NCBI GenBank assembly: GCA_016931535.1
Contig: JAFGEP010000068.1
Coordinates: 1-38,171, forward strand
Reading direction: 5' to 3'
DNA: 38,171 bases
From: Bradymonadales bacterium
GTDB lineage: Bacteria > Myxococcota_A > Bradymonadia > JAFGEP01
Shown here: positions 7,887-15,979 of the stretch, piece by piece
Numbering within the stretch: position 1 is the stretch's first letter
Layout of the letters: each line of letters starts with the position of its first letter
The notes under the pieces: generated by a model
Told to the model about the DNA's origin: nothing
Databases searched by the model: none
The model's input: only the letters and a program-made list of their open reading frames with translations
Program-made: the position numbers and the translations under genes

Positions 7887-8662
7887 GCGATCGCCGAGAT
7901 CTTACGACCCGTGCTCTGCCCCTGCGCACGGTGGATTACTCGGAGTCGGACCTGATCGTCACGCTTCTCACGGAGCATTTTGGCAAGCGGGTCCTTTTCG
8001 CCTCGGCCGGCAGGAAGAGCCGGCGCCGCTTCTTCGGCGCGCTCGAGCCGTTTCGCCTGAGCGAGGTGCGTTTTCGCGAGGGCCAACAGGACAACTTGGC
8101 ACAGCTGGTCGAGGCCCGGGTCCTGGAGGCCTTCTCTACTATCCCGAGCGACCTTCACAAGCTGTGCTGGGCCACCCTGGCCATGGAGCTGACCGCCGAG
8201 CTGATCCGCGAACAGGCCGTGGCCACGGCCGCCTTTCCCACCGCCGTCCGGTACCTGGCCTGGCTGGACCAGGAAAGCCGCGATCCCTGGTACACCGAGA
8301 CAGGGACCCTGCGCTACTGCCTGGTCCTGCTGGCTCATGAAGGTCTGCTTCCCGCTTTCGGCCGCTGCGCTCGAACCGGTACCCCGCTGGAGCAGATCGA
8401 ACAGCCCCTCTTTTCCACAACCGCCGGCGGTCTTCTCGCCCCGCCGGCGGTCCGTCCCGAGGATCATGCCGCGGTTGTCCCTCTCGAAACGCTGGAGTTG
8501 CTTGCGACGCTGGTGAAGGGGCACTTCCCGACGACCAGGAACCTCGCCGCCCTGCAATCCGCCCGCGAGATTGTGATCTCGGCGGCTCAGAACGCCCTGG
8601 AAAAGGAGCTGAAAAGCCTCAAGCTGCTCAAGACGATGTGGCTGGGAGCAACCGGGTCCTGA
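7883..8662 (+). CDS. recO: DNA repair protein RecO
   Basis: The 259-residue product matches RecO throughout: an N-terminal OB-fold region opening with RALPLRTVDYSESDLIVTLLTEHFGKRVLFASAGRKSRR, a helical middle, and a C-terminal part ending in helices. RecO helps RecR/RecA load on SSB-coated DNA in the RecFOR pathway. The zinc-finger region, normally with four cysteines, keeps the frame of conserved residues (one Cys in GRCARTG, then LFSTTAGGLL) but has only that one cysteine, so the zinc site is lost. It starts with TTG at 7883, overlapping the mgtE stop (TTGA), with a GGGGGTGG stretch just upstream. It faces batE across 67 bases. Confidence 0.93.
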   Translation: MSDRRDLTTRALPLRTVDYSESDLIVTLLTEHFGKRVLFASAGRKSRRRFFGALEPFRLSEVRFREGQQDNLAQLVEARVLEAFSTIPSDLHKLCWATLAMELTAELIREQAVATAAFPTAVRYLAWLDQESRDPWYTETGTLRYCLVLLAHEGLLPAFGRCARTGTPLEQIEQPLFSTTAGGLLAPPAVRPEDHAAVVPLETLELLATLVKGHFPTTRNLAALQSAREIVISAAQNALEKELKSLKLLKTMWLGATGS

Positions 8663-8709
8663 TCGCGGTCATGACCCGTCGGGATGCTGCTTGCCGCACC
8701 CCTGTTGCA

Positions 8710-8723
8710 CAGGGCCAGCCCTG
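8710..8723. terminator. short hairpin between convergent recO and batE
   Basis: CAGGG (8710-8714) pairs with CCCTG (8719-8723) around 4 bases in the 67-base gap between two converging genes. It has no T-run on either strand; this is a weak candidate for a shared terminator. Confidence 0.25.
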
Positions 8724-8729
8724 CTACCC

Positions 8730-9536
8730 CTACCAGTTGGGAACTACGATCCTTCTCACCTGGTCACCCGGCAGCCATCCCGTGACCTCATCCGACAGGG
8801 CGACCTCCAACCAGTCCTCCCGCTCGTCCCGGATCAGGACGGTGGCTCCGCCGGCCAGATCCCGCATCACCACCCGAGGGGCCTGCGGATCGGGACCTCG
8901 TCTGGCTACCGGCTCGCTGGCGACGACCACCCCCGGCTGCACCGAGTCGTGGGTGATGGCGGCGCCGATGCGGTAAGTGGCCGCTCCCCCCAGCAGCAGG
9001 AAGGAGAGAACGGTCAAGACCAGCACCAGGTCTCGGGAACCGGAAGGTTTCATGCGACGCCACAACAACAGGAGAAGAAAGGCCAGCCAGCAGGCACCGA
9101 GGAGGACCAGCTCCACCCGGGTGCGCCCCAGCCTGTGGAAGAAGGCCAGCCAGAACAGGGGGGCAGGCTCACCCTTGGTCAATTGATCGCCGACCGCTGG
9201 CTCTGCCTGGCTCCGACGCAGCTCCGCCTTGACCAGGGCCAATCCCTCCCGGATGTTCCGGTCGCCTGGATCGAGGTAGGATGCCTGGCTGAGATGATAG
9301 ACCGCCAGCGGTAGCCGATCCAGGTGGGCATAAGCCAGCCCCAGGTTGTAGTGGAGGTCCGCGCTGCCCTCCGACTGGTCGAGAGTCTGGCGGTAAAGCT
9401 GCACCGCCTGTTCGTAGTCGCCCTCCGACATCGCCTGGTCCGCTCCCGCCCTGGTGCTCGACTCGGTCTGCGCCCAGGCCGATGGACTGCCAAGTACCAG
9501 CAGCAAACCGAGGAGGATGGTCATGGTCGCCTTCAT
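8730..9536 (-). CDS. batE: BatE-like protein (TPR, two TM helices, SH3)
   Basis: The 268-residue protein has a signal peptide (about 1-22, ending AWA-Q), two to three TPR units (about 30-105; YEQAVQLYRQTL, LHYNLGLAYAHLDRLPLAVYHL), two membrane helices (about 141-160 and 170-192) and a C-terminal bacterial SH3-like domain (about 201-264; ending in GWLPGDQV). This is the arrangement of BatE proteins of Bat (Bacteroides aerotolerance) operons, thought to act outside the inner membrane with the other Bat proteins. It is the last gene of the operon, its ATG overlapping the batD stop as ATGA. The biochemical role of BatE is not settled. Confidence 0.82.
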   Translation of the reverse strand: MKATMTILLGLLLVLGSPSAWAQTESSTRAGADQAMSEGDYEQAVQLYRQTLDQSEGSADLHYNLGLAYAHLDRLPLAVYHLSQASYLDPGDRNIREGLALVKAELRRSQAEPAVGDQLTKGEPAPLFWLAFFHRLGRTRVELVLLGACWLAFLLLLLWRRMKPSGSRDLVLVLTVLSFLLLGGAATYRIGAAITHDSVQPGVVVASEPVARRGPDPQAPRVVMRDLAGGATVLIRDEREDWLEVALSDEVTGWLPGDQVRRIVVPNW

Positions 9537-11485
9537 GCCCGTGCCTCCAGCTGCCCCAGCAGGGTGCGCGCCCGCTCGGCAATGCCCTGGGCAGCTCTCC
9601 GATCGACCCCTCCCTGGTCGAACCGAGCCATCTCACTGGTCTGAAGCAGATCGCAGACCTCTTCGGCCAACGCTCGCGGCACGCCCCGCGACCGCAAAGC
9701 GGCCGCCATCTCCTCGACGGTGAGCGCACCCGCCTTGATCTCCATCCGCTCCCTGAGATACTGCCGGACAGCACTGGCCACCTGGCCAAGCACCTCCTGG
9801 CCGGATTGACGCCTGGCGGCATGCCGAACCGCCACCCTGGCCCGCCGGGCAGCCGTCCGCTTCAGGCGGATGGGCGCGGTCCTGGCTCGGTATCGCAGGG
9901 TCCAGCCGATGCCGAGAACAAACAAGTAGAGGATCGGTGGGGCGGCCAACAAACCCCACAACAGCGTGGAGGGAATGCGGACGGGATCGGTGGGGCCACT
10001 GGTCACCCCGCGGGGGGGCGGCAAGGCCCCCAACAGGATCGAGCCGTTCTCCTCCTGGGAGGCCAGGACCAGTTCGGCGTTGGGGTTGACACCCGATATG
10101 GCGATACGCCTTCCCGGCCGCTCGATGGATCGGTACTGGCGGAGCGATGGATCGAAGTAGTGCAGGGTGATGGCGGGGATTGTCAGCTCCCCCTCCTCGG
10201 TGGCGAAGACCACGTACTCCACCTCCTTGGTTCCTCCGATCCGGTTGTCCGATCTCAGCGCCAACGATCGGTCCTCCACCGGCGGTTGGATCCGGGCGCC
10301 CGGGATCGACGGTTCCGGCAGCTGGAACAGGCTGACCAGCCCGATCCCCTCGACCCGCATCCGGATGTGGATCGGATCTCCAACCCGTCTACCGCCCTCC
10401 TGGACATCCACCGTGAAGTCCACCTGTCCCACGTTGCTGGTGGAGAAACCGGCCGGTGCCCCCTCCGGTAACGGCAGCACCTCGATCGTCGCCACCGCCG
10501 AGGTGATGCCAGTCACTCGGCCTCGAAACAGCTCCGCCGCCTCCACCTCCAGCGGGGCGATCTCATGCCTGCCCGGAGAAAGCGGTACCAGCACGAACCG
10601 CGCTGCCAGGTTCGAACGAAATGGGTGCCCTGACACATCGGCCCGCTGGGTCCGGTAGCTCCCGATCCGGCTGGGATCGACCGCCTCGAACCAGAAGTCC
10701 TCGTAGGCTGGCTGTCTCAACCCGGTGAGATCCCAGTTCTCGAAGTAGGAGGAGAACAGCTCGTAGTCCACGCTGAGCTGCTCTCCCACGTAGACCGTTT
10801 CCCGCGACGGGGTCACCCCTAAAAAAGGGCGGTTGGGATCGACCTGGGCTGGCAGGACCGTCCCGGGCGCTCGTCCGACCCCGGAAGCGGTGGGCTGCCC
10901 ATCACCCGCCGGAGGGGAGGCGGTGGCCGTTGGGTGGGGTGGAGCCGATGTGGGGCCGGATGGCGGCGGTGGCGGCGCCGCCCTCGGTGCCGAGGGCTGG
11001 GCGCCAGCCGCTGGAGGCGTCGCCGGCTGGGCAGGTGTCGCTGGAACCGCGCCCCCCCCCGGTGGTTCCGATACCTGAATGGTCATGTGCTCGGTGGTAT
11101 GGAGCGCTCCCCCCAGGTTCAGTGTCCCCCAGATGGTCAGGTTCCCCGTCCGCAGCGGCCTCAGCTCGTATACCATGGTGATGGTGGTCTGGGAGGTTCT
11201 TCCCCAGATGGTGCTGGACTGGCTTTGCCAGGATCCGGTCACCAGGAAATCGCAGTCGCCGCTGTTCGAAAGGGTGCTCTGGCAGATCCGATCCGACACC
11301 CCGACCGCGATCGGCCCCCGACCGTCTTGGACCTCGGCGGTCACGGTCAGGGTGACCATCTGGTCCAGCGCAAGCTGTTGCCGGTCCACGGAGGCGGTCA
11401 GCTCCGCGTTTTGTGCCGAGGCCTGCCGAGCGACAAAGCCGGTGACAACCAGGAGGAGAAGACCGATCGGGACCACACGGCGCAT
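9533..11485 (-). CDS. batD: BatD-like membrane protein
   Basis: The 650-residue product has an N-terminal signal (RRVVPIGLLLLVVTGFVA... ending ASA-Q). A beta-rich periplasmic part begins AELTASVDRQQLALDQMVTL, the typical start of BatD ("oxygen tolerance") proteins. A Pro/Ala-rich linker (about 150-200) divides it into two halves. A membrane helix near residue 505-530 (LLWGLLAAPPILYLFVLGIGW) precedes a basic, helical cytoplasmic domain of about 120 residues. The BatD partner role is presumed to be assembly with the VWA proteins BatA and BatB. ATG at 11485 is preferred (GGGAG about 9 bases upstream); two GTG codons at 11494 and 11491 would also be in frame, the latter overlapping the preceding stop. 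The linker and the cytoplasmic tail are longer than in short BatD forms. Confidence 0.88.
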   Translation of the reverse strand: MRRVVPIGLLLLVVTGFVARQASAQNAELTASVDRQQLALDQMVTLTVTAEVQDGRGPIAVGVSDRICQSTLSNSGDCDFLVTGSWQSQSSTIWGRTSQTTITMVYELRPLRTGNLTIWGTLNLGGALHTTEHMTIQVSEPPGGGAVPATPAQPATPPAAGAQPSAPRAAPPPPPSGPTSAPPHPTATASPPAGDGQPTASGVGRAPGTVLPAQVDPNRPFLGVTPSRETVYVGEQLSVDYELFSSYFENWDLTGLRQPAYEDFWFEAVDPSRIGSYRTQRADVSGHPFRSNLAARFVLVPLSPGRHEIAPLEVEAAELFRGRVTGITSAVATIEVLPLPEGAPAGFSTSNVGQVDFTVDVQEGGRRVGDPIHIRMRVEGIGLVSLFQLPEPSIPGARIQPPVEDRSLALRSDNRIGGTKEVEYVVFATEEGELTIPAITLHYFDPSLRQYRSIERPGRRIAISGVNPNAELVLASQEENGSILLGALPPPRGVTSGPTDPVRIPSTLLWGLLAAPPILYLFVLGIGWTLRYRARTAPIRLKRTAARRARVAVRHAARRQSGQEVLGQVASAVRQYLRERMEIKAGALTVEEMAAALRSRGVPRALAEEVCDLLQTSEMARFDQGGVDRRAAQGIAERARTLLGQLEARA

Positions 11486-11487
11486 GT

Positions 11488-14400
11488 TCACCACTCCCTA
11501 TCGGTCTGGCCCATCGGCATCTGCTCGAGGGCCTGCTGGAGCTGCAGGTTCTGTTCTTCCTCCGCCAGCGACTCCAGCAGCCGCTGCAGCCGCTGCTGGG
11601 CGGTGAGCTCGCTCGGTTCCGCCTCCTCGACGCTCTCCGGCTGGACCTGCTGCTCCTGTTGATCTTGCTGATCTTGCTGATCCTGCTGGTCGCCCGGCTG
11701 CCGCTCCTGCTCCTGCTGATCCTGCTGGTCGCCCGACTGTTGATCCTGCTGCTCTTGCTGCTGGTCCTGCTGCTCTTGCTGCTGGTCCTGCTGCTCTTGT
11801 TGCTGCTCCTCCTGCTCCTGCGGGTTGTCGCAGGACTCGTCGCTCTGGTCGGAGGAGTGGTCTGGCAGCACCAGGTTGTAGAAGCCGTAGTCCCCTCGGA
11901 CCACGAACAGGTGCGGCCCGGTCTGATCGGCCTGCCCGGAGGCGGCCACCCCAAAGCGGGCCAGTGGAGGGGGAGGGCTCAGGTCGTTGTCTGGCCGCGC
12001 CGGCGGCGGGGGCAGGAACACCTCGGCCCCGACGGCGAGTACGCCTGCGGGATCGCCGGGTGGGGTGACCACCAGGTCCAGATACCGCCCTTCCTCGGCA
12101 TACTGGGCCGCGATGGTGTACTCCTTCCCCTCTTCCAGGTCGATCTGGAACCAGTCCTCGTCCCCATCGCAGATCCGCAGGTGCCGGTAAGGCTGCTGTG
12201 CCGGATCCAGCTTGGCGGCCGAAGAGGGATCATCGTTCTCTTCGTACCGATCGTCTCCCAGGATGCAGGGGGGGACGACATGCAGGGACATCAGGTAGGC
12301 CCCTTCGCCATCCGGCTCGATTGCGCTGATCCGGAGGTCCAGGTCGCCACCATCCAGGATCTCGTACAAAGCCAGCTCCAACAGCCCGTCGCGACCGTAG
12401 GTCACCTGCAGCGGATCGGGCTCCCCCGCCCGGAAGAGCTCGGCACGCAGCGCCACCGTGTGCTCCTGTTCCCCATCTCTTTCGGACTGTTCGGGTTGGC
12501 CTCCCTCGAACCGGCTCGAGGTGTCGGGTCCCGGCTGCAGGTCCACGAACACGGTGTCTCCCGCCTCGACCGCAAAACGGAACCAGTCGTCATCCCCCGC
12601 GCACATCTGCAGCGGGATCTCACCCGGATCCAGTCGAGCTGCTGCCTGCCGCACGTCGTTCTCCTCGAATGGGTCCTCCCGTCTGCTACAGGGGGGGATC
12701 ACCGACAGCTCCACCTCGTAGGTGTACTCCAGTCCCATGTACCCATCGATCTCCAGCAACAGGAAACCGGCGGCCAATGAACCGGGAGGCAGGATGACGG
12801 GGCCTGCACGGCGCTGGAAGCTCCGGGCGTCCATGGTCTCGTCGCCCGCCTCCTGCAGCGCCTGTCCTTCGTCCACCGCCAGATCGGTGGTGCCGTCGCC
12901 CTCGTACAGGGCCACGCGGACGGCCGTCGCCGGGATGCGGTCGGGTAGCTGCGGACCGCCGTTGTCCTCCCGAAGCCGCTGGAAGGACACGGTGACGGTG
13001 ACCTGCGAGCCCTCGAACAGGTCGGGATGCTCGATCCGGTACCAGTCCGGATCCATCCCGCACAGGACCATCTCCGGCTGTTCGGCGCCCTCCTCGGCTC
13101 CCGCCGCCGGTGTGCTCATCGGAGTCGGGCCGGTCGAGGGCAAGCCCATTCCGGGCATGCCGGTGGCCGGCGGTGGGGTGGGCAGGAGGGCCGGTTCGCC
13201 GGGGCCGTCGTTCTCCTCGAGCTCGTCTTCCAGGGTTCGGCAGGGGGGAAACAGGCGGCGCAGGGTCAGCTCCAGGTTCCACTTGGCGTCCTCGTCGCCG
13301 GGCGACAGCCGCAGCGCCTGCAGGTAGCGGTCGTGAGCCTCCTGGTAGTTCTCCTGCTGGTAGGCGATGTTTCCCAGGTTGAAGTAGGAGCGGAAGCGAA
13401 CCTCCGGCTGGGCCGATCCGAGCGCGGCCAGAAACGACTGCCGAGCCTCCTCCAGGTTGCCGGCGCGAAGCGAGACCAGCCCCTCGTTGTAGCTCAAGGC
13501 TCGCTCGTCCAGCAGGTCCTCGGGCGCCATCTGCTCTCGAAAGCCGCGAATTTGCCCCAGCGCCTCCTGGGGATCCCCCTGCTCGCTGGTGGTCAGGCTT
13601 TGCTCGACCTGGTCGCTTTGAAACACGAAGGTGTCGCCGCACCCCAGCACCCCTCCGGGTCCCAGAAGGACTGCGGTCAGCGCCACCGCCCATCCGACAT
13701 GGGGCGCCCTCTTGCGTCGGTCGGTGAGCAGCATGGCGATGGCCAGCAACAGGAGCGCCGGCAAGGCGAAGAAGAGGAAGCGGTCCTCCCGCTCGGGCCG
13801 CAGGATGTCCTCCAGCTCGGCGGCCTGCAGCCGATCGACCTCGCCGGAAAGCACCGTAGCCACGCTTCCCTCTCCGCCATAGGGGATGTGGATCCCTCCA
13901 CCGGCCTCGGCGATGGCGGTCATCCCCGTCGGGTCCATGTGCGAGATGACCACCTCGCCACTCCGGTCGCGCAAGGAGCCGATCCGCTCTCCGCTGCGGG
14001 AGAAGCGAGGCACTTCGGCGCCCGACTCGGTGCCGATGGAGACGGTGAACACCCGGATCCCGTCCCGGTAGGCTTCGGCGGCCGCCTCGGCGGGGCTGGT
14101 GTCGTGGTCCTCTCCGTCCGATATCACCACGATGATCTGGTCGTGCCCGCGCCGCATCCTCCGGCTGCTTTCCAACGGGTCGGCTTGTTGCCCCTGTTGC
14201 CCCTCGTCCAGCGACCGATGCCCCTTCAACAGCGTGATCCCCTCGCGAATGGCCCGGCCGATGGCCGTGCCCTGGACCGGCAGGTCCTGGGGATCGAGCC
14301 TCCTCAGGAAGGTTCGGATGGCCCCGTAGTCACTGGTGAGCGGACACTGGGAGAAGGCGATGCCGGCGAAGGCCACCAGCCCCACCCGGTCACCGGTCAA

Positions 14401-14772
14401 CCGGCTCAGGATACGGTCGATCTCGGCACGGGCCGCCGACAGGCGGGAGGGAGGGATGTCTTCGGCCTGCATGGAGCGGGAGATGTCCAGCGCGAACACG
14501 ATGTCCACCCCACGGCGCTCCACCTTCCGCTGCCGCTCCCCCCACTGGGGCCGCGCCAGCGCGAACACCAGCAGGACCAGCGCCAGGATGCACAGCACCA
14601 CCGAGACCACCTCCCCCCGGGCGCTGCGGCTCCGCAGCATCGCCTCGACCAGCCCCGGATCTCCCAGGTCATGGGCCACCCGCTTCTTCCAGGCCCAGTA
14701 GAGCCCGTACAGCCCCACCAGGGCCAGCGGGATCAACAGCAGCAGGAATCGGTAGGGGTACTGGAATACCAC
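11488..14772 (-). CDS. BatB-BatC fusion with three PPC-like modules
   Basis: This 1094-residue protein joins two Bat proteins. Residues 1-350 are BatB: two helices (9-27, 57-75), a VWA domain with MIDAS DISRS (96-100) and ISDGEDHD (218-224), and a closing helix (332-350). A basic segment and a second hydrophobic stretch then end in VLGC (375-378), an apparent internal lipobox. Residues 385-505 are TPR units of BatC type. Three PPC-like modules follow (about 518-695, 703-836, 844-970); each opens with EEND, has a D-x-DW motif and pairs a cysteine after PP with one before that motif. Then a Gln/Asp/Glu-rich tract (985-1042) and a BatC-like helix (1057-1084). The start is GTG with GGAGG 8 bases upstream. 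The PPC modules are not part of ordinary BatC; they are usually extracytoplasmic in secreted proteases. Confidence 0.85.
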   Translation of the reverse strand: MVFQYPYRFLLLLIPLALVGLYGLYWAWKKRVAHDLGDPGLVEAMLRSRSARGEVVSVVLCILALVLLVFALARPQWGERQRKVERRGVDIVFALDISRSMQAEDIPPSRLSAARAEIDRILSRLTGDRVGLVAFAGIAFSQCPLTSDYGAIRTFLRRLDPQDLPVQGTAIGRAIREGITLLKGHRSLDEGQQGQQADPLESSRRMRRGHDQIIVVISDGEDHDTSPAEAAAEAYRDGIRVFTVSIGTESGAEVPRFSRSGERIGSLRDRSGEVVISHMDPTGMTAIAEAGGGIHIPYGGEGSVATVLSGEVDRLQAAELEDILRPEREDRFLFFALPALLLLAIAMLLTDRRKRAPHVGWAVALTAVLLGPGGVLGCGDTFVFQSDQVEQSLTTSEQGDPQEALGQIRGFREQMAPEDLLDERALSYNEGLVSLRAGNLEEARQSFLAALGSAQPEVRFRSYFNLGNIAYQQENYQEAHDRYLQALRLSPGDEDAKWNLELTLRRLFPPCRTLEDELEENDGPGEPALLPTPPPATGMPGMGLPSTGPTPMSTPAAGAEEGAEQPEMVLCGMDPDWYRIEHPDLFEGSQVTVTVSFQRLREDNGGPQLPDRIPATAVRVALYEGDGTTDLAVDEGQALQEAGDETMDARSFQRRAGPVILPPGSLAAGFLLLEIDGYMGLEYTYEVELSVIPPCSRREDPFEENDVRQAAARLDPGEIPLQMCAGDDDWFRFAVEAGDTVFVDLQPGPDTSSRFEGGQPEQSERDGEQEHTVALRAELFRAGEPDPLQVTYGRDGLLELALYEILDGGDLDLRISAIEPDGEGAYLMSLHVVPPCILGDDRYEENDDPSSAAKLDPAQQPYRHLRICDGDEDWFQIDLEEGKEYTIAAQYAEEGRYLDLVVTPPGDPAGVLAVGAEVFLPPPPARPDNDLSPPPPLARFGVAASGQADQTGPHLFVVRGDYGFYNLVLPDHSSDQSDESCDNPQEQEEQQQEQQDQQQEQQDQQQEQQDQQSGDQQDQQEQERQPGDQQDQQDQQDQQEQQVQPESVEEAEPSELTAQQRLQRLLESLAEEEQNLQLQQALEQMPMGQTDREW
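11640..11825. repeat. coding triplet repeat for a Gln-rich tract
   Basis: Inside the BatB-BatC fusion, the plus strand shows repeated CTGCTCTTG/CTGGTCCTG-type triplets. On the coding strand they give a QQDQQQE heptad-like repeat for about 60 residues. Such tracts expand and contract by slippage, so its length may vary between strains. Confidence 0.85.
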
Positions 14773-14800
14773 GGTCTTGTCCTCCGGATCTCCCGGACGA

Positions 14801-15979
14801 TCAGGGAAACTTCCTCAACAGCGTGAACCGCAACAACAGATCCAGGCCGATCAGCAAGAATCCGGCCAGCACGAACGGAAAGTAGGCCTCCTCCCGATCC
14901 TGCCGGATCAGATCCTCCATCTGGGTCTTCTCGTATTCGGCGATGATCTCCTCCAGCGTGCCTTCCAGCTCCTCCCGGTTCTCCGCCCGGAAGAAACGCC
15001 CACCCGAGGTCTGCGCGATCTGCTCCAGCAGCTCCGGGTCCACCGGGTACTCGTGCTGGATATAACGCTGCCCGAAGCCGAAATGTGTCCGCTCTGCCGG
15101 AACCAGCACCGGTCCTTCCCGCCCCACCAGGATGGGGTAGATCTGGATCCCTTCATCGGCCGCCACCCGAGCCGCCTCCACCGCCGAGATATTGCCACCG
15201 CGCTCGTCTCCGTCGGTGATCAGGATGATGATGCGGCTGGTCGCCGGCGACTCGATCAGCCCACTGATCGCCCGGCCCAGCGCATTGCCGATGGCGGTCT
15301 GGCTGGCGTCGATATCGTTCAGCTCCAGCCGGTCGACCAGCCACAGCACGGTGTTGTAGTCGATGGTCAGCGGAAACTGTAAAAAGGCATGGCGGGCGAA
15401 GATGACCATCCCGATCCGGTCGTACCAGGGCCGTTCCCGCCGCCGCTCCACGAACTCGGAAAGCACCGTCTTGGCGATCTCGAACCGGTTCATGGGGACC
15501 AGGTTGCGCATCCGCAGCGCCTCCACCTCGCCCAGGGTCAGATCGATCGCCTGCATGCTCCCCGACATGTCCAGGATCAGGTAGATGTCGATCCCCTCGA
15601 CCAGCTGCATCTGTTCGGTGGTGACCTGGGGACGCGCCACCGCCAGCACCAGGGCCAGCACCCCCAGCCCCCTCAAACCGACCGGTACCGGCCGCAGCCA
15701 CACCCGCCAGCTGCGCGGTGCCCGCCTGACCAGGTCACCCCGGGTATACACCATGGCCCCCACCTGCTTGCGCTTCACCTGGGTGAAGCCGAGAAGCAGC
15801 AGCGGCACCACCAGCAACGCCAGCAGAAGCAACCAGGGGTAGTCGAACACGAACTCGGCGGTCCCCTTGACCGCCCCTTTGACCGGCCTGAAAAACGGGG
15901 GGTTCCAGAACCAGAGCAGAACCAGCGGCACCGCCAGGGCGGCATAGATGAATAGCGTGATCTTGGCCAGCCTCTTCAT
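14801..15979 (-). CDS. batA: BatA-like VWA membrane protein
   Basis: The 392-residue product has a membrane helix near the N-terminus (about 5-25), a second and third (49-65, 101-115) as in BatA, a VWA domain with an intact MIDAS (DMSGS 137-141; T in QFPLTIDY; ITDGDERGG), and a C-terminal helix (about 367-386). The extra first helix is additional to the common BatA plan. VWA MIDAS domains bind metal and protein partners; here BatA and BatB are expected to form a complex on the inner membrane driven by MoxR. Its ATG overlaps the stop of the DUF4381-like gene (ATGA). A 28-base gap with its own ribosome site separates it from the BatB-BatC gene. Confidence 0.9.
   Translation of the reverse strand: MKRLAKITLFIYAALAVPLVLLWFWNPPFFRPVKGAVKGTAEFVFDYPWLLLLALLVVPLLLLGFTQVKRKQVGAMVYTRGDLVRRAPRSWRVWLRPVPVGLRGLGVLALVLAVARPQVTTEQMQLVEGIDIYLILDMSGSMQAIDLTLGEVEALRMRNLVPMNRFEIAKTVLSEFVERRRERPWYDRIGMVIFARHAFLQFPLTIDYNTVLWLVDRLELNDIDASQTAIGNALGRAISGLIESPATSRIIILITDGDERGGNISAVEAARVAADEGIQIYPILVGREGPVLVPAERTHFGFGQRYIQHEYPVDPELLEQIAQTSGGRFFRAENREELEGTLEEIIAEYEKTQMEDLIRQDREEAYFPFVLAGFLLIGLDLLLRFTLLRKFP

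Noticed and set aside
13027..14826. 599-residue plus-strand ORF
   Set aside because: Antisense to the BatB-BatC gene, with no recognisable domain.
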